From the NCBI GenBank assembly GCA_947039525.1, contig CAMQZF010000005.1, positions 1-34,598 of the forward strand: DNA of 34,598 nt, given 5' to 3'. The notes beneath the pieces are model-generated. The model worked only from the letters and a program-made list of their open reading frames with translations. It did no database searches and had not been told where the DNA came from. Each line of letters begins with the position of its first letter. Position 1 is the first letter of the stretch. A program made the position numbers and the translations under genes. This DNA is from an uncultured Photobacterium sp. GTDB lineage: Bacteria > Pseudomonadota > Gammaproteobacteria > Enterobacterales > Vibrionaceae. Positions 26,305 through 34,598 of this stretch are shown piece after piece.

Positions 26305-26377
26305 CTTGTACCCTCGCCAGTAAGTTTCTACTATCAAGGACAGTCTATACGCTTTTCGCTCACTTAAGGATTACGCA

Positions 26378-26995
26378 GTGAAATCACTTTTACCTCTATT
26401 CTTTCTCATTAGCGTTTTTGCTTCCCCTTCCCTTTACGCCGCGTCAACACGCTATATTTCTGATGACCTTTTTACCTATTTGCACTCAGGCCCCAGTAAT
26501 AAATTTCGCATCATTGGCAGTGTCAATGCCGGTGATCAAGTGACGTTTTTAAGCGAAGATAAAAAAACAGGCTACAGCCAAATTCGCGATCTCAAAGATC
26601 GAGATGGGTGGATCAAATCAAGCTTTATCAGCAAAAAGGAAGGTCTAAAAGCGCGTGTACCCGTATTGGAACAGCAACTGACTGAAACTCAAACAGCTTT
26701 AGCACAAGCGCAAACAACCAGTGATCAAAAAAATAAAGCACTGCAAGATACTTTAGAACTACGTACCACCCAATTGGATGAACTTGCCGAGCAAAATGCA
26801 CGACTCCAAGAAGAGTTGACGGTATTACAAGCCCAATCGAGCAAGTTACAAGACAAAATGGACGTAGAAAAGAACGAACTATTAATGCGTTGGTTTGGTT
26901 ACGGCGGCATGGTGGCAGGATTTGGCTTACTATTGGGCTTAATATTACCATTACTGATTCCAAAACGTCGTAAACGCAATAATGGCTGGGCGTAA
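26378..26995 (+). CDS. TIGR04211 family SH3 domain membrane protein (YgiM-like)
   Basis: A 205-residue envelope protein of unknown function. There is a signal peptide (1-21, ending SLYAA), a bacterial SH3 domain (about 24-90, YISDDLFTYLHSGPSNKFRIIGSVNAGDQV and DRDGWIKSSFI), a long coiled coil (about 92-165, rich in Q, E and L), a transmembrane helix (about 172-194, WFGYGGMVAGFGLLLGLILPLLI) and a basic tail PKRRKRNNG. This layout matches TIGR04211 and E. coli YgiM. The start codon is GTG, supported by TAAGGA eight bases upstream and by the signal peptide. The orientation suggests an SH3 domain in the periplasm anchored from the C-terminus. It probably has its own promoter after the pit terminator. 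Confidence 0.88.
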   Translation: MKSLLPLFFLISVFASPSLYAASTRYISDDLFTYLHSGPSNKFRIIGSVNAGDQVTFLSEDKKTGYSQIRDLKDRDGWIKSSFISKKEGLKARVPVLEQQLTETQTALAQAQTTSDQKNKALQDTLELRTTQLDELAEQNARLQEELTVLQAQSSKLQDKMDVEKNELLMRWFGYGGMVAGFGLLLGLILPLLIPKRRKRNNGWA

Positions 26996-27020
26996 CGGGA
27001 TCAAATAGCCCTTTATACAG

Positions 27021-27044
27021 TGGACAGTTTATTAGAACTGTCCA
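27021..27044. terminator. Hairpin between the SH3 gene and gspB
   Basis: Perfect 9-bp stem TGGACAGTT / AACTGTCCA with a 6-base loop between convergent genes. No T run on either side. Confidence 0.5.
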
Positions 27045-27077
27045 TGTTCTCAGTTTATTATTCTTTCAGTCTTGTTA

Positions 27078-27785
27078 TTACCATTCTGATAATGCTGGCA
27101 TCGCGATCCGTTGTTTCTCAAAAATCATCACAATATGTCGAGGCTCGATCGTTTCCAATTTCACTTTTGGTGAAATCATTTGCCCTTCCATAATTTCAAC
27201 GCCATTTACCCAAATTGAACGTTGATTGGCAACGGAAGCGTAGATATGCGCTTGTAAATCAATCTTAGGCAAACGTGATTTCATCCCTTCAGACACTTCT
27301 TCCCATGATAAAATGTCTGTTATGTCACGATCATCAATATCAGAGGAAGGGCTTGAATCACTGTCTGAATTTTGCGTTGCGAAATCTTGATCACCATCAA
27401 CACCTTGAATTGCCGATTTTAAGTGTTGCGCCAGATCATCTGAAAATTCAGAATAATCCAATTCTTCTAAATCCCATTCATCCGGCTCATTAGCTTCATT
27501 AGACTCAGTGGAAAAATTCAGCTTATTCGAGACGTCATTTCGTTTATTTATCTTGTTAACGGCAACAATGGACGTTTGAGCCAAAGTCTGTGCAGGCAAA
27601 GGCTCTAATGCCCACTCAGGGTACGGTAAAACTTTCCATTCACTTTGCTGTATAAAAGCAGAATTTGATTCTGTTAAATTAAGATCATTAGCGTAAACCG
27701 CAGAGCTTGATACCACCGAAAAAAACACGCTTATTATTTTGACCAAGCGTAAATAGTCCCAAGAAGAACATTCAACCGACATCAT
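27078..27785 (-). CDS. gspB: Type II secretion assembly protein GspB/ExeB
   Basis: Partner of GspA; in Aeromonas, ExeA and ExeB form an inner membrane complex that helps the secretin multimer pass or assemble in the peptidoglycan. The product has 235 residues. The N-terminus carries a single hydrophobic segment (about 14-32, LVKIISVFFSVVSSSAVYA). The middle is strongly acidic and serine-rich (EPDEWDLEELDYSEFSDDL, NSDSDSSPSSDIDDRD). The C-terminal T2SSB domain (about 170-235) reads LPKIDLQAHIYASVANQRSIWVNG, followed by GQMISPKVKLETIEPRHIVMIFE. The call rests on this C-terminal domain and on the four-base overlap with gspA. The usual N-terminal cytoplasmic stretch before the anchor differs from Aeromonas ExeB. 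Confidence 0.87.
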   Translation of the reverse strand: MMSVECSSWDYLRLVKIISVFFSVVSSSAVYANDLNLTESNSAFIQQSEWKVLPYPEWALEPLPAQTLAQTSIVAVNKINKRNDVSNKLNFSTESNEANEPDEWDLEELDYSEFSDDLAQHLKSAIQGVDGDQDFATQNSDSDSSPSSDIDDRDITDILSWEEVSEGMKSRLPKIDLQAHIYASVANQRSIWVNGVEIMEGQMISPKVKLETIEPRHIVMIFEKQRIAMPALSEW

Positions 27786-29446
27786 AACGACTCCTTATGC
27801 AACACAGGCCCAGGTAAGTTTAACGTTGCATCCATGACCATCAACGTCATTGAACCCGCAATGCCATCAACCGTTAAATTTTGAGCACGTTGGAAACGGC
27901 GTAATTTATCCAACGTCATTTGATCAAATTGATCGTGATAATGTTGTCCATCATTCAATAATTGATTTAAATGTTTATTTAACCACGCCACTCGCTGACC
28001 TTGTTGCCCATAACGAATGCTACTGCTCTCTTCTAGCGGAGGGCGCCACAAAAGGGTGTAATCCCCTTGCCAATGTTGCTCAAACCACGCACGACTGACA
28101 GAAATACGCGATCCCGCCAAAAGTAATTCCACTGTTGAAGCATTAACAGCAAACAACACCGCATGAAATGTTCCTTCAGTGGCTGTTTTTAATGAAACAG
28201 AGGCGGGACGATTGATCAATAACAGGCGATTTAAGTTTGTTTTTCCAGAGTGACAGGCCAACGCAATCCGAGAACTGGATAAACACGTTGCTTGACTCAA
28301 AGCAACGTCGTAACCCCATGTTTGATAGAGCACACGCATCACAGCTTGCTCATTTTGACTCAGTGACATTAATTGTTGAAAATCAGGCAGAGGTTTACTT
28401 GAAGATACATCCGTTGTTGATTCTATTGAAGCCGGTGTTGAGATAGAAGATGGCGGTGTTAAGACATCCATGGTCGGAGCAGCATTGTATTGCCAATTTA
28501 AAACGGGTGTTAACCAATGATCTCGCCATTGCCACGCACTTGCCGATAAAAGACCACCAATGATCATCGCTAACCACCAAGAACGTTGAAATTGCCAGCC
28601 TTCTTGAGTTGGTTTTAATACTGATATTGTACTTGAGACTTGCCACTGAAGAACCTCATGGCAAGCCTCACTGACCATAGGTTTAGAAATTTGATGCGTG
28701 CTATGTTTTGCTGCCAATTGCATGGCTTTATCACACACGAGATTAATCAAACGCGGGATACCTTGCGTCTGCTCCGCAATGATTTTCACAACAGAGCGCT
28801 CAAAGGCATTATGCAAACAATTCACCGCAGAAAGCCGATATCGAATGTATTCTTCCACTTCTTGTTCGGTTAATGGCAATAAGTGGTAACGAGAAGTAAT
28901 GCGTTGCGCTAATTGACGTAGACTGGGTTGTTGCAAGACTTGTTGTAACTCGGGTTGTCCAATCAGCACGACTTTTAATAATTTACGACTGTCTGTTTCT
29001 AAATTGGTCAATAAACGCAGTTGCTCCAACACATCGGGCATCAGGTGCTGCGCTTCATCAATCAATAATAACGTTTGTTTTCCTTGCTGATCATTCATTA
29101 ACAAATGTTGATTCAACCGATCAATGAGTTTTTTATACGAATCGGTTTCTTCATAATGAACCTCAAGCCCATCACAAATGGCGTGTAAGAGTTCATGCGC
29201 TGATAATGCGGGATTTAACACTAAGGCTGTTTGGGTATTTTCTGGGATTTGTGCCAATAACCCGCGCATAATGGTGGTTTTCCCTGTTCCTACCTCTCCC
29301 GTCAGTAATGCTAAACCACCACCATCTTGCAATCCTGACAACATGTAACCCAAGGCTTCACGGTGACGATCACTCAAATATAAAAATCGCGCACTGGGCA
29401 CAATGGAAAAGGGCGCTTCCGTTATACCAAAAAAAACTTTATACAT
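27782..29446 (-). CDS. gspA: Type II secretion AAA+ ATPase GspA/ExeA
   Basis: Inner membrane ATPase with a periplasmic peptidoglycan-binding domain. The product has 554 residues from the family start MYKVFFGITEAPFSIVPSARFLYLSDRHREAL. The AAA+ domain has Walker A GEVGTGKTT (about 50) and Walker B LLLIDEAQHL (about 128). A transmembrane helix follows (about 290-308, WWLAMIIGGLLSASAWQW), then a periplasmic region, with a C-terminal PG_binding_1 domain (about 490-545, DQMTLDKLRRFQRAQNLTVDGIAG). An upstream in-frame ATG would place the start ten bases from cca. I reject it because family alignment favours the internal ATG, which leaves 88 bases for divergent promoters. gspB overlaps the gene's end (ATGATG/TGA). 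The main gsp operon is not in the window, as usual in vibrios. Confidence 0.93.
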   Translation of the reverse strand: MYKVFFGITEAPFSIVPSARFLYLSDRHREALGYMLSGLQDGGGLALLTGEVGTGKTTIMRGLLAQIPENTQTALVLNPALSAHELLHAICDGLEVHYEETDSYKKLIDRLNQHLLMNDQQGKQTLLLIDEAQHLMPDVLEQLRLLTNLETDSRKLLKVVLIGQPELQQVLQQPSLRQLAQRITSRYHLLPLTEQEVEEYIRYRLSAVNCLHNAFERSVVKIIAEQTQGIPRLINLVCDKAMQLAAKHSTHQISKPMVSEACHEVLQWQVSSTISVLKPTQEGWQFQRSWWLAMIIGGLLSASAWQWRDHWLTPVLNWQYNAAPTMDVLTPPSSISTPASIESTTDVSSSKPLPDFQQLMSLSQNEQAVMRVLYQTWGYDVALSQATCLSSSRIALACHSGKTNLNRLLLINRPASVSLKTATEGTFHAVLFAVNASTVELLLAGSRISVSRAWFEQHWQGDYTLLWRPPLEESSSIRYGQQGQRVAWLNKHLNQLLNDGQHYHDQFDQMTLDKLRRFQRAQNLTVDGIAGSMTLMVMDATLNLPGPVLHKESL

Positions 29447-29534
29447 ACCGTATACTCTTATCCCGAAATTATAATGCTGGCGACTGATCGCCATCGTGTA
29501 CTCTTCCTGAGTCACCTCACCCAAAGGAGCTGTT

Positions 29535-30752
29535 ATGCAAACCTATCTCGTTGGCGGGGCCGTACGTGACGCGTTATTAAATCTACCAGTCATAGATAAA
29601 GATTGGGTCGTGGTTGGTGCAACGCCCTCTCAAATGTTGGAACAAGGCTATGCTCAGGTGGGCTCTGATTTTCCCGTGTTCTTGCACCCGAAAACCAAAG
29701 AAGAATACGCCTTAGCCCGTACCGAGCGAAAATCAGGGGTTGGTTACATGGGTTTTGTGTGCCATGCCGCTCCTGACGTTACTCTAGAACAAGATTTATT
29801 ACGCCGTGATTTAACCATTAATGCCATCGCTCAGGATGCTCAAGGACAACTAATCGATCCTTATCACGGACAACAAGACATCCAACAAAAAACGCTACGT
29901 CATGTATCAGAAGCTTTTGTTGAAGATCCTTTGCGCGTTTTACGTGTTGCTCGCTTTGCCGCACGATTTGCTCATTTGGGTTTCACTGTTGCTCCAGAAA
30001 CCTTGTCCTTAATGCAAGAGATGGTCATCAATGGTGAGCTGAATCATTTAACGCCAGAGCGCGTTTGGAAAGAATGGGAAAAGTCCCTTTCTGCGAACAG
30101 CCCACAAATCTTTTTACAAGTTTTGCGACAATGTGGCGCACTTGCTATTTTAATGCCCGAAATTAATGACTTGTTTGGCGTCCCACAACCAGAAAAATGG
30201 CATCCAGAAATTGACTGCGGTGTGCATACATTATTAGTGGCGCAACAAGCGGCTCAATTAACGGACGATCTTCGCGTTCGCTTCTGTGCTCAACTTCATG
30301 ATCTGGGTAAAGCACTCACACCATCTAGCACATGGCCAAGCCATAAACAACATTGCCAACTGGGTTTGGAGCCCATTTCAGCGTTATGCCAACGTTTACG
30401 CGTTCCAAATGAATATCGAGAATTAGCTCTAATTGTTTGTACTCAGCATACAAAAATACACGATGCACAGATCATGCGCGCGGAAACTTTTGTAACGATT
30501 TTTGACCAAATGGACGCGTGGCGAAAACCAGAGCGTGTTCACTTACTGGCACAATGTTGTCGTGCCGATGCACGCGGGCGCACACATCACGAACAAGATA
30601 TATACCCTCAAGCCGATATTTTTGAACAAGCGTTTAAAGTGGCTCATCAAGTGACAGTTAAAGACATCATTGAAGCGGGATTTACAGGACAAGCGATTCG
30701 TGATCAATTAACGAAAGCACGGGTAAATGCAGTAGGCATACACTTATTATAA
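29535..30752 (+). CDS. cca: Multifunctional CCA tRNA nucleotidyltransferase
   Basis: Adds and repairs the 3'-CCA of tRNAs; this long form also has phosphohydrolase activity. The product has 405 residues (E. coli 412). The nucleotidyltransferase head has [26 protein letters not shown] (about 5-30), with the metal aspartates shortly after [24 protein letters not shown] and [12 protein letters not shown] follow. The HD domain has CAQLHDLGK (about 251-259) and the region around [11 protein letters not shown], consistent with class II gammaproteobacterial CCA enzymes with an HD domain. CCAAAGGAGCTGTT gives a strong ribosome binding site. Divergent from gspA. Confidence 0.96.
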   Translation: MQTYLVGGAVRDALLNLPVIDKDWVVVGATPSQMLEQGYAQVGSDFPVFLHPKTKEEYALARTERKSGVGYMGFVCHAAPDVTLEQDLLRRDLTINAIAQDAQGQLIDPYHGQQDIQQKTLRHVSEAFVEDPLRVLRVARFAARFAHLGFTVAPETLSLMQEMVINGELNHLTPERVWKEWEKSLSANSPQIFLQVLRQCGALAILMPEINDLFGVPQPEKWHPEIDCGVHTLLVAQQAAQLTDDLRVRFCAQLHDLGKALTPSSTWPSHKQHCQLGLEPISALCQRLRVPNEYRELALIVCTQHTKIHDAQIMRAETFVTIFDQMDAWRKPERVHLLAQCCRADARGRTHHEQDIYPQADIFEQAFKVAHQVTVKDIIEAGFTGQAIRDQLTKARVNAVGIHLL

Positions 30753-30765
30753 GATCGTATTTAAA

Positions 30766-30794
30766 CAAAAAAGCCCTCTTTGTAGGGCTTTTTT
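30766..30794. terminator. Bidirectional terminator between cca and uppP
   Basis: Stem AAGCCCT / AGGGCTT (30771-30777 with 30784-30790), A run before and T run after, between convergent genes. Confidence 0.9.
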
Positions 30795-30812
30795 ATGTCA
30801 GTTAAGACTTCA

Positions 30813-31616
30813 TCAACTCCACATTAAAAAAGCCAATAAACCAAAACCTAAACACAATCGATAAATCACAAATGGCAACATACCCACACGTGTAACTAAC
30901 TTTAAAAAAGCATGAATACACGCGTATGCGCTAATAAATGAGACGAAAATACCTAAACCAAGCACACCAAAGTCAATACTGACACCGCTACTCACTAACT
31001 TAGTGGTTAAATAGCTACCCGCCAACAAAATGATTGGAATCGACATTAAAAAAGAAAAACGCGCTGCCGCTTCACGCGTAAAGCCTAAATACAAAGCAGC
31101 CGTCATGGTCGCACCAGAACGCGACGTTCCCGGAATTAAAGCCGCTGCTTGTGCCAATCCAATAAATAACGCTTTTTTCCATGTCGTTTGATATTCACCC
31201 TCTTGCAATATTGCCCGCTTATCCACCCACCACAATAAAAGACCAAATACGATAGTGGTAATCGCGATTACCCATGCTGAACGCAAATACAGCTCAATGA
31301 AATCTTTCATGAACAATCCCAATAAACAAGCTGGAATCGTTGCAATCACAATCATCCACGCCAATCGAGATTCAGCTGAATGGGTTTTCTTAAAAATCGA
31401 GGCAAGCCATGATGATAATAAACTGACAACTTCCTGACGAAAGTAAATCATTACGGCCGCTAATGTGCCGACGTGCACCGCCACATCAAAAGCCAAGCCT
31501 TGATCTGCCCAGCCCAAGATCTGAGAAGGTAAAATTAAATGGGCAGAACTCGATACGGGTAAAAATTCCGTTAATCCCTGAATAAGCGCTAAAACAAAGG
31601 CTTCAAAATGACTCAT
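30813..31616 (-). CDS. uppP: Undecaprenyl-diphosphate phosphatase (BacA type)
   Basis: Integral membrane enzyme that recycles undecaprenyl pyrophosphate to the monophosphate carrier for peptidoglycan and O-antigen synthesis; excess confers bacitracin resistance. The product has 267 residues (E. coli 273). The two inverted active-site repeats are present: [17 protein letters not shown] (about 13-29, catalytic glutamate) and [17 protein letters not shown] (about 160-176, catalytic arginine region). About eight hydrophobic segments. It lies 16 bases after folK on the same strand, so it is likely the last gene of a folB-folK-uppP operon. Confidence 0.96.
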   Translation of the reverse strand: MSHFEAFVLALIQGLTEFLPVSSSAHLILPSQILGWADQGLAFDVAVHVGTLAAVMIYFRQEVVSLLSSWLASIFKKTHSAESRLAWMIVIATIPACLLGLFMKDFIELYLRSAWVIAITTIVFGLLLWWVDKRAILQEGEYQTTWKKALFIGLAQAAALIPGTSRSGATMTAALYLGFTREAAARFSFLMSIPIILLAGSYLTTKLVSSGVSIDFGVLGLGIFVSFISAYACIHAFLKLVTRVGMLPFVIYRLCLGFGLLAFLMWS

Positions 31617-31632
31617 GATTATCCTTAAAAAA

Positions 31633-32124
31633 TTAATCCATTAATGCGGTAACAGGCCATAAGTTCTGAGTAAACTGACTGTCTTGCCAAATTTGCGTCA
31701 CACTCCGGCCATCGTTTGGCACAATCAAATCCGGACACAATTCCAATAAAGGCAATAACACAAACGCAAACTTAAAAATGTCATTACGAGGCACACAAGG
31801 TGAATTCACATTAATAACGTCGCCAAATAATAAAATATCCAAATCTAAAGTACGGTCTTCATTTTTTTTTGCCATAGGCAAACGACCATAATCACGCTCA
31901 ATTTGTTTTAAATGCTCTTGTAACGCGTCTAATGACCACATTTTTTTTAGTTGTAACTTCACGACAGCATTATAAAAATTTGGTCCAGAAAAACCGACGG
32001 GCTCAGCTTCAAAAATTTGCGAACAAATTAAATTTTCATCCAATCGACGTAATGCCTCTAATGCAGCAAGAATGTGGTAACGTCTCTGAATATTGGAGCC
32101 GATGCTAATATAGGTTTGAATCAC
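31633..32124 (-). CDS. folK: 2-amino-4-hydroxy-6-hydroxymethyldihydropteridine diphosphokinase
   Basis: Pyrophosphorylates hydroxymethyl-dihydropterin in folate synthesis. The product has 163 residues (E. coli 159). It begins [22 protein letters not shown] and contains [13 protein letters not shown] (about 45-57) and the signature [15 protein letters not shown] (about 87-101), with the two aspartates that bind magnesium. In the usual signature the residue before RTLDLDIL is proline; here it is aspartate, a conservative departure outside the metal ligands. The C-terminal part [19 protein letters not shown] is typical. Its start overlaps the folB stop by four bases, so the two folate genes are coupled. 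Confidence 0.95.
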   Translation of the reverse strand: MIQTYISIGSNIQRRYHILAALEALRRLDENLICSQIFEAEPVGFSGPNFYNAVVKLQLKKMWSLDALQEHLKQIERDYGRLPMAKKNEDRTLDLDILLFGDVINVNSPCVPRNDIFKFAFVLLPLLELCPDLIVPNDGRSVTQIWQDSQFTQNLWPVTALMD

Positions 32125-32474
32125 CGAGTGCCTCGCTCAATTACGACTCCAACACTATGTGCATTCACGACCGCTCCCGGTTTCATTAGACGAATCTTGA
32201 TCCACGGCACATGGAAGCGTGCCATGATCAGCGCTGCAATTTCTTCAGCAACACGCTCAATCAATAAAAACTGACCTTGCTCAATATGATTCGTTACGAC
32301 TTTACTCACTGCGGCATAATTTAATGCTAAATTCACATCATCGTGATGCGCTGCTGGTTGGTTGTCGTGAGCCATTTCAATATCGAGCACCAGTTTTTGT
32401 TTGATCGTTTGTTCCCAATCGTACACGCCAATTGTGGTCACAACTTCTAACTGCTCAATAAGCACTAAATCCAT
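32121..32474 (-). CDS. folB: Dihydroneopterin aldolase
   Basis: Cleaves 7,8-dihydroneopterin to hydroxymethyl-dihydropterin and glycolaldehyde, and also epimerises it; the step before FolK. The product has 117 residues (E. coli 122). It matches in MDLVLIEQLEVVTTIGVYDWEQTIKQKLVLDIEM (N-terminus), the glutamate motif LLIERVAEEIAALIMARF (about 69-86) and the lysine/arginine region WIKIRLMKPGAVVNAHSVGVVIERG. The frame is open 16 codons further upstream, but the family start is this ATG. It diverges from plsY across 234 bases in which I could not define a convincing promoter. Confidence 0.95.
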   Translation of the reverse strand: MDLVLIEQLEVVTTIGVYDWEQTIKQKLVLDIEMAHDNQPAAHHDDVNLALNYAAVSKVVTNHIEQGQFLLIERVAEEIAALIMARFHVPWIKIRLMKPGAVVNAHSVGVVIERGTR

Positions 32475-32708
32475 GGTTTTTCGCCCAATTAAAATAAGAG
32501 GTAGGATACCCAATACCCACAAAACCGCGTATTATCAGCCATCACGATAATGAACCATGATTCTAGATAACTACATGACTGCATTGTGTTCATTGAAAAA
32601 GAAGCACTATACCATAGCCATTTCTGACTGAAATGAAATGCAATGATTATCAGGAAGATAATTGTTAAAAAGGATTACCATCATTTTATCGATAGAGATG
32701 TGACCCCA

Positions 32709-33335
32709 ATGACGCCACTTGTTTTCTTAATCATTGTCTCCGCCTATTTACTCGGCTCAATTTCCAGTGCAGTTCTGATTTGTCGCTTATTTAGTTTACC
32801 CGATCCTCGTCAATCAGGCTCAGGCAATCCGGGGGCGACCAATGTCTTACGCATGGGCAATAAGTTAGCGGCAGGTTTAGTTTTAATTTTTGATATTCTT
32901 AAAGGCATGTTGCCTGTTTGGATCAGCTATTTCCTTAGCATTAATCCTTTTTTATTGGGGATTATTGGTATTGCGGCATGTCTGGGTCACATCTATCCCA
33001 TTTTCTTCCACTTTCAAGGTGGAAAGGGCGTAGCAACAGCATTGGGTGCTATCGCTCCCATTGGCTGGGGATTAAGTGGCTTAATGTTTTTAACGTGGTT
33101 TTCCGTGGTATTAATTACCGGTTACTCTTCATTAGGATCATTAATTGCGGCACTCATGGCACCACTTTTCACATGGTGGATAAAGCCCGAATACACTATG
33201 CCCGTTTCCATGTTGTCGTGTTTAATTGTGTTTCGTCACCATGAAAATATAAAACGACTGTGGGATGGAAAAGAAAATAAAATTTGGAAGAAATTCAGCC
33301 GTAACTCCGAAGAAAAACCTCAAAATCACGACTGA
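32709..33335 (+). CDS. plsY: Glycerol-3-phosphate acyltransferase PlsY
   Basis: Membrane enzyme that acylates glycerol 3-phosphate from acyl phosphate, the first step of phospholipid synthesis; PlsC in the same window does the next step. The product has 208 residues (E. coli 205). The three cytoplasmic or conserved motifs are [12 protein letters not shown] (about 38-49), [20 protein letters not shown] (about 95-114) and the C-terminal [16 protein letters not shown]. Five or so hydrophobic segments. I use the ATG giving [21 protein letters not shown], in line with E. coli; the frame is open 22 codons further upstream. Confidence 0.95.
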   Translation: MTPLVFLIIVSAYLLGSISSAVLICRLFSLPDPRQSGSGNPGATNVLRMGNKLAAGLVLIFDILKGMLPVWISYFLSINPFLLGIIGIAACLGHIYPIFFHFQGGKGVATALGAIAPIGWGLSGLMFLTWFSVVLITGYSSLGSLIAALMAPLFTWWIKPEYTMPVSMLSCLIVFRHHENIKRLWDGKENKIWKKFSRNSEEKPQNHD

Positions 33336-33354
33336 TCGAAGCAAAGTATTGACT

Positions 33355-34371
33355 TTATTTGATCGGTTTTAGTTGATCAATAGGCCAACGAGGATACGCT
33401 TTTACCCCTAAATCGGAACGCTCTTGATTTTTCAAACGCTGCATACCTGCAAACGCAATCATCGCACCGTTATCCGTACAAAATTCAGTACGTGGATAAA
33501 ATACTTCGCCATGTTGACTGCTCATCAAATCCGCCATTTTTTGACGTAATTCTTTATTTGCACTCACACCGCCAGCAATCACTAAACGCTTAAAACCCGT
33601 TTCTTTTAACGCTCGTTTACACTTAATCACTAACGTATCCACAACCGCTTCTTGGAATGCATAAGCAATATCAGCACGAGTTTGGTCATCGTTGTCATTG
33701 GCACGAATCGTATTTGCCGCGAAGGTTTTTAATCCAGAAAAACTGAAATCCAGACCTGGACGATCCGTCATAGGCCGTGGAAAAGTAAAACGCCCCTTCG
33801 TGCCATGTTCCGCTAATTTCGACAAACGTGGACCACCCGGGTAATCCAATCCCATCAATTTTGCGGTTTTATCAAACGCTTCACCTGCCGCATCATCAAT
33901 AGATTCACCCATAATGCGATACTCACCGATGCCTTTAACTTCAACCATCATGGTGTGCCCACCAGAGACCAATAAGGCCAAGAAAGGGAACTCAGGCGCG
34001 TGTTCTTCCAACATCGGCGCTAATAAGTGCCCTTCCATGTGGTGTACTGGTACGCCCGGTAATCCCCACGCATAGGCCAAACTTCGTCCAATGGTTGCGC
34101 CAACCAACAGGGCCCCAACCAAACCAGGTCCTGCTGTGTACGCAACCCCATCCAGATCTTCGGGTTTTAAGTTTGCTTTTTCCAACGCCGCCTTGATTAA
34201 CGGAATGGTTTTTTTAACGTGATCACGCGATGCCAACTCAGGAACCACGCCGCCGTAATCGGCGTGCAAGGCGATTTGGCTATACAGCTCGTGCGCCAGC
34301 AACCCTTTTTCATCATCAAAGATTGCGATGCCTGTTTCATCACAGGAGGTTTCAATGCCTAATATCCGCAT
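33355..34371 (-). CDS. tsaD: tRNA N6-adenosine threonylcarbamoyltransferase TsaD
   Basis: Transfers the threonylcarbamoyl group to A37 of ANN-decoding tRNAs, with TsaB and TsaE; essential in most bacteria. The product has 338 residues (E. coli 337). It begins [20 protein letters not shown] and shows the metal-binding histidines in [11 protein letters not shown] (about 110-120), then [35 protein letters not shown] and the C-terminal [10 protein letters not shown] with CTDNGAMIA (metal aspartate). AGAGGCGATT immediately upstream supports this ATG over one six codons earlier, which has no ribosome binding site. It is divergent from rpsU, the standard arrangement. Confidence 0.97.
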   Translation of the reverse strand: MRILGIETSCDETGIAIFDDEKGLLAHELYSQIALHADYGGVVPELASRDHVKKTIPLIKAALEKANLKPEDLDGVAYTAGPGLVGALLVGATIGRSLAYAWGLPGVPVHHMEGHLLAPMLEEHAPEFPFLALLVSGGHTMMVEVKGIGEYRIMGESIDDAAGEAFDKTAKLMGLDYPGGPRLSKLAEHGTKGRFTFPRPMTDRPGLDFSFSGLKTFAANTIRANDNDDQTRADIAYAFQEAVVDTLVIKCKRALKETGFKRLVIAGGVSANKELRQKMADLMSSQHGEVFYPRTEFCTDNGAMIAFAGMQRLKNQERSDLGVKAYPRWPIDQLKPIK

Positions 34372-34460
34372 AATCGCCTCTATACTCATCTTAAGCGGTA
34401 AAAATAGAGACCAATGTTACCGCTGTTGACAAAAATTAACCAGTTCATGGTTGCGAATGC

Positions 34461-34490
34461 TTTACAAACACCCCCTTATCAGATTAAAAT
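34461..34490 (+). promoter_or_regulatory. Predicted rpsU operon promoter
   Basis: -35 TTTACA (34461-34466), an 18-base spacer and -10 TAAAAT (34485-34490), each one mismatch from consensus. A consensus TTGACA also lies at 34426-34431 but lacks a good -10. Confidence 0.5.
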
Positions 34491-34504
34491 TTCGCACCAT
34501 TTTT

Positions 34505-34535
34505 AATCAGCTGACACAACTTGCTCGTCAGCATT
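34505..34535 (+). other. Dyad in the rpsU leader
   Basis: GCTGAC (34510-34515) pairs with GTCAGC (34527-34532), extendable by AAT/ATT with a bulge. It would fold in the mRNA 14 bases before the GAGGTG ribosome binding site. Role unknown. Confidence 0.3.
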
Positions 34536-34562
34536 AATGAATCCCTCTGAGGTGAGTATTAC

Positions 34563-34598
34563 ATGCCAGTAATCAAAGTACGTGAAAACGAACCGTTT
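34563..34598 (+). CDS. rpsU: 30S ribosomal protein S21, first 12 codons
   Basis: The last bases encode MPVIKVRENEPF, the exact start expected of S21, preceded by GAGGTG (34549-34554). The gene continues beyond the window; in related genomes dnaG and rpoD follow in the macromolecular synthesis operon. Confidence 0.95.
   Translation, partial: MPVIKVRENEPF

Noticed and set aside
29447..29524. N-terminal extension of GspA by 26 codons
   Set aside because: It would leave only ten bases to the divergent cca gene, and the GspA family starts at MYKxFFG.
34390..34562. LexA box upstream of rpsU as in E. coli
   Set aside because: No CTGT-N8-ACAG palindrome was found in this interval.

Overview
The window is a stretch of ordinary chromosome from a gammaproteobacterium, most likely a member of the Vibrionaceae. 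The evidence is gene order together with protein similarity recalled by eye: valS-rraB, argF-pyrBI-ridA, nudF-yqiB-cpdA-yqiA-parE(-)parC, tolC/hldE-glnE-ygiF, a DUF47-pit pair, gspAB beside cca, and folB-folK-uppP/plsY/tsaD/rpsU. Base composition is moderately AT-rich. No insertion sequence, integrase, tRNA, rRNA or CRISPR array was seen, and coding density is high throughout.

Layout. Bases 1-1495 hold the 3' end of valS and convergent rraB. Bases 1636-8075 form an amino acid and pyrimidine block: an inducible-type ornithine decarboxylase (speF, minus strand) diverges from ornithine carbamoyltransferase (argF). It is followed by the aspartate carbamoyltransferase operon pyrBI with a leader peptide and attenuator, a second-type ArgR-family regulator, and ridA. 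Bases 8118-13814 carry idi, plsC, parC and parE, all on the minus strand and mostly separated by terminators. Bases 13901-16454 are a tight minus-strand operon nudF-yqiB-cpdA-yqiA. tolC (plus) is convergent with the minus-strand group glnE-hldE, and ygiF lies upstream of glnE on the same strand. Bases 24275-26995 are a phosphate transport pair (DUF47 protein, Pit) and an SH3/coiled-coil membrane protein. gspAB (minus) lies back to back with cca (plus). The end of the window holds folB-folK-uppP (minus), plsY (plus), tsaD (minus) and the first 12 codons of rpsU.

How the parts fit. The most informative region is 1636-8075. ArgF and SpeF compete for ornithine, and ArgF and PyrB compete for carbamoyl phosphate. 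The 365-base region between speF and argF contains a near-consensus ARG box, a perfect CRP core palindrome that also fits the inner FNR motif, and a good sigma-70 promoter for argF with a second, weaker ARG box in its spacer. The ArgR-family protein encoded downstream of pyrI lacks one of the two adjacent aspartates that hold L-arginine in E. coli ArgR, so its effector may differ. The pyrBI promoter carries a PurR-like operator over its -35 element in addition to classical leader-peptide attenuation. I see no clear case of an entirely new system. The strongest leads are the ArgR paralogue and the two composite control regions.
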